A DNA stretch of 64,000 bases. It comes from Planctomycetota bacterium. GTDB taxonomy: Bacteria > Planctomycetota > UBA1135 > GCA-002686595. The notes beneath the pieces are model-generated. The model made no database searches. It saw only the letters and a program-made list of their open reading frames with translations, and was not told the DNA's origin. Shown piece by piece: positions 46,382 to 52,672 of this stretch. The translations under genes and the position numbers were made by a program. The stretch is taken from the NCBI GenBank assembly GCA_029259655.1, contig JAJDET010000376.1:1-64000 (forward strand), in the 5' to 3' direction. Position 1 is the first letter of the stretch, and the number at the start of each line of letters is the position of its first letter.

Positions 46382-46488
46382 TCGACGACCGGAGCAAGTG
46401 CAGGCACCTGCACATCGCCGGCCTGTTCTTGCTGGGGCTCTTCATCTGGCCCTGGCTCCTCTGGAAATGGGCGAGCAACAGGGGTTGA
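46378..46488 (+). CDS. 36-residue membrane protein
   Basis: MIDDRSKCRHLHIAGLFLLG continues as a single hydrophobic, Trp-rich span (LFIWPWLLWKW). ATGA overlap with the previous gene, and the stop TGA is the TGA of the next -35 box. Confidence 0.65.
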   Translation: MIDDRSKCRHLHIAGLFLLGLFIWPWLLWKWASNRG

Positions 46489-46512
46489 CTTCCGCGGCGA
46501 TCACCGTATAAT
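46485..46512 (+). promoter_or_regulatory. Promoter-operator module of the 46540 gene
   Basis: -35 TTGACT, 16-bp spacer with CGGCGATCACCG (46495-46506), -10 TATAAT; overlaps the previous stop. Confidence 0.92.
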
Positions 46513-46539
46513 CATGGTGGACCAACAAGGAGAACCGCC

Positions 46540-46872
46540 ATGAAACTCATTCCCGACGACACCGAGATCCCCGCGCTCTACTCCCAGGACGGGGAGGGCC
46601 TCGATGCGATCTGCCACATCAAGTTGTTCAACCCGTGCGGGGCCGCGACGTGGCTCCTCACCGAGCTGAGCCCCGACAGGGAGCTGGCCTTCGGCTACTG
46701 CTTCCTCGGCCACGACGTCGGCGAGCCCGAGCTGGGCTACGTGTCGATTCCCGAGCTGGAAGGGCTTGTTCTCCCCCTCCGCGGGCTGAGCATCGAGCGA
46801 GACATCCACTTCACCCCGAAGCCGCTCCGGGAGGCCATCGCGGACCAGCCCGGCATGGAGGTGCCGGCGTGA
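46540..46872 (+). CDS. DUF2958 protein
   Basis: 110 residues. MKLIPDDTEIPAL, CHIKLFNPCGAATWLLTELS, FGYCFLGHDVGEPELGYVS and ERDIHFTPKPL are hallmarks of DUF2958, a plasmid/phage family frequently linked to ArdC antirestriction genes. Function unknown. ArdC lies 1.3 kb downstream here. Confidence 0.88.
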   Translation: MKLIPDDTEIPALYSQDGEGLDAICHIKLFNPCGAATWLLTELSPDRELAFGYCFLGHDVGEPELGYVSIPELEGLVLPLRGLSIERDIHFTPKPLREAIADQPGMEVPA

Positions 46873-47006
46873 CCGAGCGAATTGACAGGGGGGCGACCAA
46901 ACGGACCATCGTGCGCATGCTCGTCCTTGGGGACGATCTTGCGGCTTGGGCACTCATCCGCCATCTGGTGGAGTACATCAAGAAGGAGGACGGGATCGAT
47001 GGCTGA
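46869..47006 (+). CDS. 45-residue helical protein
   Basis: GTG start in GTGA overlap: MTERIDRGATKRTIVRMLVL, then a helix ending HLVEYIKKEDG. Overlaps the next start. Function unknown. Confidence 0.6.
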   Translation: MTERIDRGATKRTIVRMLVLGDDLAAWALIRHLVEYIKKEDGIDG

Positions 47007-47481
47007 GAACATGACCGGAGTCGAGTTCTACTCGCGCGTCAAGGGCTCTGCCGGCCTGGACTGCGGCAACGGCATCCGCGTGCGCGCCGTCGAGCTGCAC
47101 CTCGGCCGCAACTTGGACGGTTCGTTGCGTCGGCGCCTCAAGGCGGCCAGCGCGCAGATCGGCGAGTGCCGGGGGAACAGCAGCAATCGGTACGTCAAGG
47201 TCCCGATGACCGCGGCTACCGTGGGGCTCATCGAAGATGTCTGCCAGCGCCACAAGCCCGAGACCCTCATCGCCAGATACGTCGAGTGCGCCGAGGTCGA
47301 GAACCAGGACAGCAAGCTGCCCGCGTGGGTGGTGGTGACGAGTCCGCGGCGCGACTGGAAGACGCACCCCAAGTGCCGGAGCTACGTGTTCGAGTTCATG
47401 CGCTCCACCGGTGAGAACTACGGCCGCTTGCTCGCCCGACAGGCGAGGAGTCGCGCGGAATCGGCGATGTCTTCGGCATGA
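46999..47481 (+). CDS. Hypothetical protein
   Basis: 160 residues; GAAGGAGGACGGGATCG precedes the ATG. Basic alpha/beta protein (VRAVELHLGRNLDGSLRRRL; YVKVPMTAATVGLIEDVC). ATGA overlap with the next gene. No family recognised. Confidence 0.7.
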   Translation: MAENMTGVEFYSRVKGSAGLDCGNGIRVRAVELHLGRNLDGSLRRRLKAASAQIGECRGNSSNRYVKVPMTAATVGLIEDVCQRHKPETLIARYVECAEVENQDSKLPAWVVVTSPRRDWKTHPKCRSYVFEFMRSTGENYGRLLARQARSRAESAMSSA

Positions 47482-47822
47482 GCTGGCCGCGAAAACAAAC
47501 GGGGAGGGGGGGTCATTTCCTGGCCCGCCTTCTCTGGGACCGAAACTCAGTTTGCCGGGTGGCACACAGGCGCATGGTCAACCGTCTGCGGAGATTCACC
47601 CGGCCTCGGCGCGCCGGCTACCAGGAGCTGCTCGAGGAGAAGACTCGCATCGCCTGCGTGGATGAGCTCGACGAGGATCAGCTCCTCCGGTTGCGTGAGA
47701 TCAACACGGAGCTCGGCTGGGGATCTCCCTATGTCCTCACAGTCGAGGAGGAGCTGGAGCTGGAGCGTCTCGCAGACGAGATCCTGGACGAGGTGCTGGA
47801 GAAGAGGGGTTTGCAGGGCTGA
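47478..47822 (+). CDS. Hypothetical protein, basic then acidic
   Basis: 114 residues: Arg-rich first half (MVNRLRRFTRPRRAGYQ), acidic helical second half (VEEELELERLADEILDEVLE). The first codons contain a GGGGAGGGGGGGTCATTT motif shared with three other sites. Confidence 0.65.
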   Translation: MSWPRKQTGRGGHFLARLLWDRNSVCRVAHRRMVNRLRRFTRPRRAGYQELLEEKTRIACVDELDEDQLLRLREINTELGWGSPYVLTVEEELELERLADEILDEVLEKRGLQG

Positions 47823-48163
47823 AAGGGCGACACGTACAGTCGCAAAGCTCAGCAGAATATAGGCCGGCCGGCCCTCCCCCCGCGCGCGCCGCGCCGTGCG
47901 TGCGACGCACGCCGAAGGCGCACGTGATAGGGAGACACGGCGGCCCCGGGCCCGCGCCGGGCCGACCCCGTCGGGCCGATCGGCGCCCTGGTACCTTGCC
48001 GGTGATTTGCCGGGGCCCGGGGCCATCCGCGCTCACCATCATTCTACCGCGTGCGGCGATCACCGCAAGGGGAAAAGAAAGAATCGGATTCCCTCTTGTG
48101 CAAGTGCGGCGATCACCGTATATTCAGGGAGTCAGAAACAACCCCAACCCGAAAGGACCTACC
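47823..48163. other. Gene-free, GC-rich stretch with repeat, hairpins and an operator
   Basis: Holds copy 3 of the 33-bp repeat (47829-47862), a CGTGCGT/ACGCACG hairpin near 47895, a long GGC/GCC-rich segment, and a solitary operator CGGCGATCACCG (48054-48065) whose surrounding -10/-35 are poor. The promoter of the ArdC gene is at its right end. No gene seen. Confidence 0.55.
48096..48124 (+). promoter_or_regulatory. Promoter-operator module (17-bp type) of the ArdC gene
   Basis: -35 TTGTGC, 17-bp spacer with CGGCGATCACCG (48107-48118), -10 TATATT. Confidence 0.87.
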
Positions 48164-49072
48164 ATGGCAAAGCAGACTCAGGCCGAACTCTACGCCGCGA
48201 TCAACGCGCGGGTCATCGAATCCATGCGCAAGGGAGTCGTCCCGTGGCGGAAACCGTGGGCCGGGCTCGGCATGCCGCGGAACGCGGCCACGGGCCGACC
48301 CTACCGCGGCATCAACGCCGTCCTTTTGTCCCTGGAACCGTTCCCCGGCTCCCCCCGCTTCCTGACGTTCAATCAGGCGCGGAGCGCGGGCGGCATGGTG
48401 CGCAAGGGCGAGAAGTCAATTCAGGTCATCCTCTGGAAGCCTCTGAAGATCAAGGACGACAAGGCCCCGAAGGGGGAGAAGGTCATCCCCCTGATGCGGA
48501 CGTTCAACGTCTTTCACACCTCCCAGTGTGACGACCTGCCCGAGCGGATGACCGCGGAGCCCCGGGCGAACGCGGACCCCACGGTAGGACTCGCCGAAGG
48601 GGACCGGATCCTGGCCGAGTACGTGGCCGGCGGCCCGACCCTGACCTACGGCGGCGATCGCGCGTGCTACTCGCCGGCTCTGGATACGATCCGGCTCCCC
48701 GAGCGGTCCGCGTTCGTGACGGGCGCGGCGTTCTTCGGGGTCGCGTTCCACGAGTGTGGACACTCGACCGGGCACGCTACCCGGCTCAAGCGCGATCTGA
48801 CCGGCCTGCACGGGGACCACAGCTACAGCCGGGAGGAGCTGGTGGCGGAGATGACCGCGGCGTTCGTTCTCGGCGCGGCCGGGATCGACACTCCGGACAC
48901 GGTCGAGAACACTGCCGCCTATCTCCGGTGCTGGACGAGCACCCTGGCGGACGATACGAAGGCTCTGGTGTGGGCCGCGGGCCGCGCGCAGAAGGCGGCC
49001 GATATGGTCCTCGGCATCGAGGTGCCCGGGGCCGCGAAGCCCGAGCCCAAGCCGGCGACCGCGGCCGCGTAG
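48164..49072 (+). CDS. ardC: ArdC-like antirestriction protein
   Basis: 302 residues. The N-terminal domain (AAINARVIESMRKGVVPWRK, PYRGINAVLLSL, MVRKGEKSIQVILWK) is the ArdC single-stranded-DNA-binding domain. A zincin-like domain follows with HECGH at residues ~196-200 and EELVAEMTAAF downstream. ArdC proteins protect incoming plasmid or phage DNA from restriction enzymes. Leader AGGACCTACCATG. An upstream in-frame extension would cross the promoter and is rejected. Confidence 0.9.
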   Translation: MAKQTQAELYAAINARVIESMRKGVVPWRKPWAGLGMPRNAATGRPYRGINAVLLSLEPFPGSPRFLTFNQARSAGGMVRKGEKSIQVILWKPLKIKDDKAPKGEKVIPLMRTFNVFHTSQCDDLPERMTAEPRANADPTVGLAEGDRILAEYVAGGPTLTYGGDRACYSPALDTIRLPERSAFVTGAAFFGVAFHECGHSTGHATRLKRDLTGLHGDHSYSREELVAEMTAAFVLGAAGIDTPDTVENTAAYLRCWTSTLADDTKALVWAAGRAQKAADMVLGIEVPGAAKPEPKPATAAA

Positions 49073-49171
49073 GGCGCGGGCCCGCCGGGGCCGCCCGCCC
49101 GCGGGGCGCCCGGCGCGCGCCTGTAGGCTCGCACTCGGCGCGGAGCGTCGAAAAAAGATCGGGGATCCCTC

Positions 49172-49200
49172 TTGCGTAGTGCGGCGATCGCCGATATACT
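49172..49200 (+). promoter_or_regulatory. Promoter-operator module (17-bp type) of the 49239 gene
   Basis: -35 TTGCGT, 17-bp spacer with perfect palindrome CGGCGATCGCCG (49182-49193), -10 TATACT. Confidence 0.87.
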
Positions 49201-49238
49201 CAGGGAGTCAAATCAACCCCTGACCCCGAGGACCTACC

Positions 49239-49619
49239 ATGAACGCCATCGACTACCGCCCCTCGCCCGTGACCCTGACCGTCAACCGTCTCCGCGCCCA
49301 GATCGGCGAGGCCTTGGAGGACCGCACGAGCTACGCCCACGTCGTGGCGGACCGGGTCCTGGCCGGGGACGATATCCAGGTCGTCCGCGGCATCCTGGCC
49401 GTCATGGCCCCGACCCTCGGCGCGAACGCGGCCGGGATGGCCGGCAATTGGGAGTCTCCGGAATGGTCGGGCGATCGCTGGCTCGAATTCGGGGACGGGT
49501 CCATCCTGTCGGACGACGGGGAGCGCGCGTACTGCTTCGAGGATACCGCCGATCTTGCGCGCCAAGAGCGCGAGGACGCGCGCGAGGAATTCATCCTCGG
49601 CGGGCCCGGAGCGCGGTAG
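49239..49619 (+). CDS. Acidic hypothetical protein
   Basis: 126 residues from MNAIDYRPSPVTLTVNRLRA. Acidic C-terminal half (WLEFGDGSILSDDGERAYCF) is a possible DNA-mimic type feature, but this is weak. Leader GAGGACCTACCATG. Confidence 0.7.
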   Translation: MNAIDYRPSPVTLTVNRLRAQIGEALEDRTSYAHVVADRVLAGDDIQVVRGILAVMAPTLGANAAGMAGNWESPEWSGDRWLEFGDGSILSDDGERAYCFEDTADLARQEREDAREEFILGGPGAR

Positions 49620-49677
49620 GCCGGGGGGCCGCCGGGCCCGCGGGGCCCTCAGCCCGCGCCTGTACGCTCGGCTCTGG

Positions 49678-49691
49678 TGCAGGCGCCTGCA
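49678..49691. repeat. Perfect 14-bp palindrome TGCAGGCGCCTGCA
   Basis: One of two perfect copies (other at 33144); near copies at 17307, 28513, 46399, 53072 and 58760. Confidence 0.55.
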
Positions 49692-49710
49692 AAAGAATCC
49701 CGATTCCCTC

Positions 49711-49739
49711 TTGAGTAGTGCGGCGATCACCGCTATGAT
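49711..49739 (+). promoter_or_regulatory. Promoter-operator module (17-bp type) of the 49769 gene
   Basis: -35 TTGAGT, 17-bp spacer with CGGCGATCACCG (49721-49732), -10 TATGAT. Confidence 0.87.
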
Positions 49740-49768
49740 CAGGAGGTCAAGAATCGAAAGGACCTACC

Positions 49769-50509
49769 ATGATCGAAACACTCGAAGCCCCGACCGTTCC
49801 CGAATCCGGGATCCTGCTCATGACGCGCGATAGCGCGCGCGTGTTCTACTCCGCCGATCGCTGGCGGAGCCCCCATGATGGCCGGGAGGCCCAGCCGGGC
49901 CGCTGGCGGGAGCTGAACCGTATGGAGGTGGACGCGTTCATCCTCTGCTACGGGGACGCGTTCCCGAGCAGCCCCGGGGAGTGGGTGGACCTGGGAGAAT
50001 TCGCGGAGACCCGCGACGTCGCGACGTCCCTGGAAATCCTCAGCCATGCCGCCCTATGCGTCCACGCCAACGCGTGGGCGGACGCCACGGACGAATACGG
50101 GGACGGGGTCCGCGGGGAGGTCCTGGACCAGTGCGGCGAGCCGGGATACGAGGCTTGGGAGATCGCGGCCGCGTTCCTGGCCGGAGTCACCCGCGCGAAC
50201 CTTCGCAAGGCCGGGTCCCTGTCCCTTCCCCTTTCGATCGCGCTTCACTGGCGCGACGCGGCGAAGGAGCGCGCGACCAAGCTCTCCCACCGCGGGGACC
50301 GTGACCCGTCCGCGGAGACGTTCGGTCACTACCTCATGATGGAAGGCCTCGGACACGGAGTGTCCTGGGAGGACTCCGTGGGCGCGCCCCACGGGCTGGA
50401 CGTGCCTTATGTGTGCGGCGCCCTGTACGGGCCGGACGACGTGGGCGTGGGGGATCCCGTGGGCTGCATCCGTTGCGGGAAGGACGGTTGCGACGGAGTA
50501 CCGCACTAA
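49769..50509 (+). CDS. Hypothetical protein, 246 residues
   Basis: Acidic alpha/beta protein; a SLEILSHAALCVHANAWADA helix and a C-terminal IRCGKDGCDG Cys pair. Leader AGGACCTACCATG. No family recognised; placed next to ArdC it may belong to the same anti-defence set (inference). Confidence 0.72.
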   Translation: MIETLEAPTVPESGILLMTRDSARVFYSADRWRSPHDGREAQPGRWRELNRMEVDAFILCYGDAFPSSPGEWVDLGEFAETRDVATSLEILSHAALCVHANAWADATDEYGDGVRGEVLDQCGEPGYEAWEIAAAFLAGVTRANLRKAGSLSLPLSIALHWRDAAKERATKLSHRGDRDPSAETFGHYLMMEGLGHGVSWEDSVGAPHGLDVPYVCGALYGPDDVGVGDPVGCIRCGKDGCDGVPH

Positions 50510-50601
50510 GGCACGGAGCGCGCGAGGGGGGCGCCCGAGGCCCCGTCGGCGTGCGCCTGTGGGCTCGAGTCCGTATCTCCAGCGTTTCCAGCGGTTTGGG
50601 G

Positions 50602-50630
50602 TTGCTGAGTGCGGCGATCGGCGTTAAGTT
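50602..50630 (+). promoter_or_regulatory. Promoter of the orphan small RNA, degenerate operator
   Basis: -35 TTGCTG, 17-bp spacer with CGGCGATCGGCG (50612-50623, one base off the palindrome), -10 TAAGTT. Predicted start near 50637. Confidence 0.7.
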
Positions 50631-50636
50631 GGTCCA

Positions 50637-50738
50637 GCGGGGAAACCCGCGCAATCTGACAACCGCTCCGGGCCCCGCAAGGGCCCGGGATGGTAGGTCC
50701 TGGCCCCGGAGTGTGGTAGCTCCGGGGCCGCTTTACGT
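50637..50738 (+). ncRNA. Candidate anti-Shine-Dalgarno small RNA
   Basis: No coding frame. Hairpin 1 GCGGG-GAAA-CCCGC (50637-50650) starts at the predicted +1. Hairpin 2 is CCGGGCCC-CGCAA-GGGCCCGG (50668-50688). An unpaired linker holds ATGGTAGGTCCT (50690-50701). The terminator is GGCCCCGGAG-TGTGGTAG-CTCCGGGGCC (50702-50729) then GCTTTACG. The linker is the exact antisense of AGGACCTACCAT at 48154, 49229, 49759, 50920 and 51218 (10 of 12 at 51858). The terminator loop repeats TGGTAG. Expected effect: blocks ribosome binding on these mRNAs. Confidence 0.72.
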
Positions 50739-50929
50739 TCTAAGGCCTTTGTAAGATCCACCTTACGGATTGCGCCGATCATCGCATAGCGGCGATCACC
50801 GTAAAGCCTTGCCGCGCGTGCACTTGCAACTTTCTGCGGCGATCACCGCGTTATGGCACGCTTCCTGCTTTAGGTTGGGCGTTCTGTTCAACCCGGCCCC
50901 CTACGGGGGGCCCAACCCAAGGACCTACC
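50739..50929 (+). promoter_or_regulatory. Operator cluster upstream of the 50930 gene
   Basis: Three operator copies: CGCCGATCATCG (50773-50784), CGGCGATCACCG (50790-50801) and CGGCGATCACCG (50837-50848). The first has TTACGG/CATAGC at 16-bp spacing; the others lack good boxes. A GTAAG/CTTAC hairpin lies at ~50750. No gene here. Confidence 0.6.
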
Positions 50930-51133
50930 ATGTACCGCATCCACACCTACACCTACTCCGCGGCCGGCGCCCAGACCCGTCACGACGTTTCCGAGCCCGT
51001 GACCGGCGCCATGGCGGCCGCCCGGATCCGGCGCCAGCGGGAGCGCGGGAACCTCCGCCGCATCTCCCTGGCGGAGCCGGTGGAGATGGTCGAGTCGGAG
51101 CCCGTGGCCGGCCGATCCGTCGTCCACGCGTAA
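50930..51133 (+). CDS. Small basic protein
   Basis: 67 residues: beta start (MYRIHTYTYSAAGAQTR) and a basic helix (AARIRRQRERGNLRRI). Leader AGGACCTACCATG. No family recognised. Confidence 0.66.
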   Translation: MYRIHTYTYSAAGAQTRHDVSEPVTGAMAAARIRRQRERGNLRRISLAEPVEMVESEPVAGRSVVHA

Positions 51134-51227
51134 CCCGCGGCCCCTCGCCCCTCGGCGGGGGGTTCGGCGCCCGGGCCGGTTGAATCCGACCCGGACGCGG
51201 AACCCTCAAGCCCCGAAAGGACCTACC

Positions 51228-51461
51228 ATGAGCAATGCACACGCAACCCTGCCCGAACCCCCCGCGGCCGCCCGCGCCATCATCGGCACCACGGTCATCA
51301 TGAAGATGGCCGGGGTCATCATCACCGGCCCCATCGAGTGGACCGGCATCGGGCTGGTCGTGCGTCCCCTGGAGGCCGTCTCCACGGATTCCGACGGCAT
51401 CGCCGCGGATATCGCCGGGATCGCCGACGGGGTCCTGTACGACCCGGACGCGGTCCTGTAG
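51228..51461 (+). CDS. Small hydrophobic/acidic protein
   Basis: 77 residues from MSNAHATLPEPPAAARAIIG; Ile/Gly-rich middle (VIMKMAGVIITGPIEWTGIG) and an acidic tail. Leader AGGACCTACCATG. A TTGAAT lies upstream at 51179 but no -10 or operator, so it is probably co-transcribed with the gene before. Confidence 0.65.
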   Translation: MSNAHATLPEPPAAARAIIGTTVIMKMAGVIITGPIEWTGIGLVVRPLEAVSTDSDGIAADIAGIADGVLYDPDAVL

Positions 51462-51576
51462 GGGGCCGCGGGGCCGGGGGCCCTGGCCCCTGGCAGGAGT
51501 CGCGCCGAGCGCGGCAGACAGTCGCGGGCCGCGCCGTTGCGGGCCGCTGGAATCTCTCACCCGGAAGGATCGACCG

Positions 51577-51819
51577 ATGGCCGCTAACGAACCCCCCAAA
51601 GCCTTGACCCGTGACGACGTGACGCACCTGTTCTACCGCGCGCGGGAGACCGTGGACCGCGCGGGGGATGAACTCCTGGCGGAGGTCATCCGGAACACTG
51701 CCGGGGTCCTTCAGGATCGCATGATGGCGCGGGGGTCGGGGTGGAATCCTCAATCCCGCCTCATGATGCGCGCGATGGAGATCGTGGCAATCGCGATGGA
51801 GATCGAGGAAACCTCTTGA
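51577..51819 (+). CDS. Small helical protein
   Basis: 80 residues; GGAAGGATCGACCG precedes the ATG (not the antisense-matched leader). Helical throughout (DDVTHLFYRARETVDRAGDE). Stop TGA lies in the next -35 box. Confidence 0.66.
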   Translation: MAANEPPKALTRDDVTHLFYRARETVDRAGDELLAEVIRNTAGVLQDRMMARGSGWNPQSRLMMRAMEIVAIAMEIEETS

Positions 51820-51844
51820 ATCCTTGCGGCGATCACCGTACAAT
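51816..51844 (+). promoter_or_regulatory. Promoter-operator module (17-bp type) of the 51870 gene
   Basis: -35 TTGAAT, 17-bp spacer with CGGCGATCACCG (51827-51838), -10 TACAAT; overlaps the previous stop. Confidence 0.9.
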
Positions 51845-51869
51845 CAGAGCAACCGAAAGGACCTACCTC

Positions 51870-52313
51870 ATGAGCACTGAAACCATCACCCCCGAACGCG
51901 CGCGCGCCCTGATTCTCGGATCCTCTGGCCGCCTGTTCTCCGTCACGTTCTACCGCAAGACCGCCAAGCGGGCCGGCGGGATCACCACGGCCGAAGTCAA
52001 CGACCCGCGCACCATGCGCGCGATCCTCGGCGAGCGCACCCGCAAGGGTCTGGCCGGCGGCCCCTCGGCCTACCGTCCCCAGGATCACGGGCTGGTCTGG
52101 GTCTACACCATGGCCGGGGACCAGAGCCGGAAGGAAGACGCGCGCTTCCGCCGATCGATCCCCACGGACGCGGTCACGTCCCTGACCCTCGGCGGGGTGA
52201 CCTACAACGTGACCGGGAGCCCGTGGCCGGAGCCGGCCCCCAAGCGGGCGCGCCGGACGGCCGCGCGGGACGCGTACGCGGGCACGGGATCCACGGACGG
52301 AGAGAAGCCTTGA
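51870..52313 (+). CDS. Hypothetical protein, SH3-like/plasmid type
   Basis: 147 residues. LFSVTFYRKTAKRAGGITTA, then DHGLVWVYTMAG and IPTDAVTSLTLGGVTYNV resemble a compact beta-barrel protein also seen on plasmids (WYL-independent). Basic C-terminus. Leader AGGACCTACC then TCATG. Function unknown. Confidence 0.68.
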   Translation: MSTETITPERARALILGSSGRLFSVTFYRKTAKRAGGITTAEVNDPRTMRAILGERTRKGLAGGPSAYRPQDHGLVWVYTMAGDQSRKEDARFRRSIPTDAVTSLTLGGVTYNVTGSPWPEPAPKRARRTAARDAYAGTGSTDGEKP

Positions 52314-52672
52314 GCGAGGAAGCCCCGCGGGAGGCCCCGGCGCTCCCGCCCCTGGCCGCGCCGGTCACCGGCCCGGTCCGGGCTCTGGTCCTGGCCCGGT
52401 GCATTCTCCCGCGAGCCCTGTATCGGGTCCTGGCCCCTCGGGCCTTGTCCTGGACCGTGGGCCGGCGCCTACGCTCCCGCGGCCGATGGCTCGCCCGCGT
52501 GGCGATCTTCCGGGGCCGGGCGATTGTGGAGAAGCAGCGCGCGACGTATCTGGCCGCGGTGGCGAAAGCGGTGGCCGCGGAGGAAGCCGCGGAGAAGGAG
52601 AAGGCGGAGCGCGCGGAGAAGCGCAAGCAACGGCGCGAGGAGCGGGAGCGGGAGGTTTACCCGTTCGCATGA
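52310..52672 (+). CDS. Basic coiled-coil protein, TTG start
   Basis: 120 residues. TTG overlaps the previous TGA (TTGA). Arg/Leu-rich first half, then a Lys/Glu/Ala coiled coil (VAAEEAAEKEKAERAEKRKQ). No family recognised. Confidence 0.58.
   Translation: MSEEAPREAPALPPLAAPVTGPVRALVLARCILPRALYRVLAPRALSWTVGRRLRSRGRWLARVAIFRGRAIVEKQRATYLAAVAKAVAAEEAAEKEKAERAEKRKQRREEREREVYPFA

Noticed and set aside
46212-46511. Another plus-strand frame ending in SAAITV
   Set aside because: Only the promoter-operator read in frame; overlaps two better-supported coupled genes.
47900-48163. N-terminal extension of the ArdC frame
   Set aside because: Would be upstream of the promoter at 48096 and lacks homology character; the ATG at 48164 has the conserved leader.
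50625-50636. GTTGGTCCA at the small-RNA start as an anti-leader for GGACCAAC
   Set aside because: Mostly lies in the -10 box, upstream of the predicted transcription start, so it is unlikely to be in the RNA.
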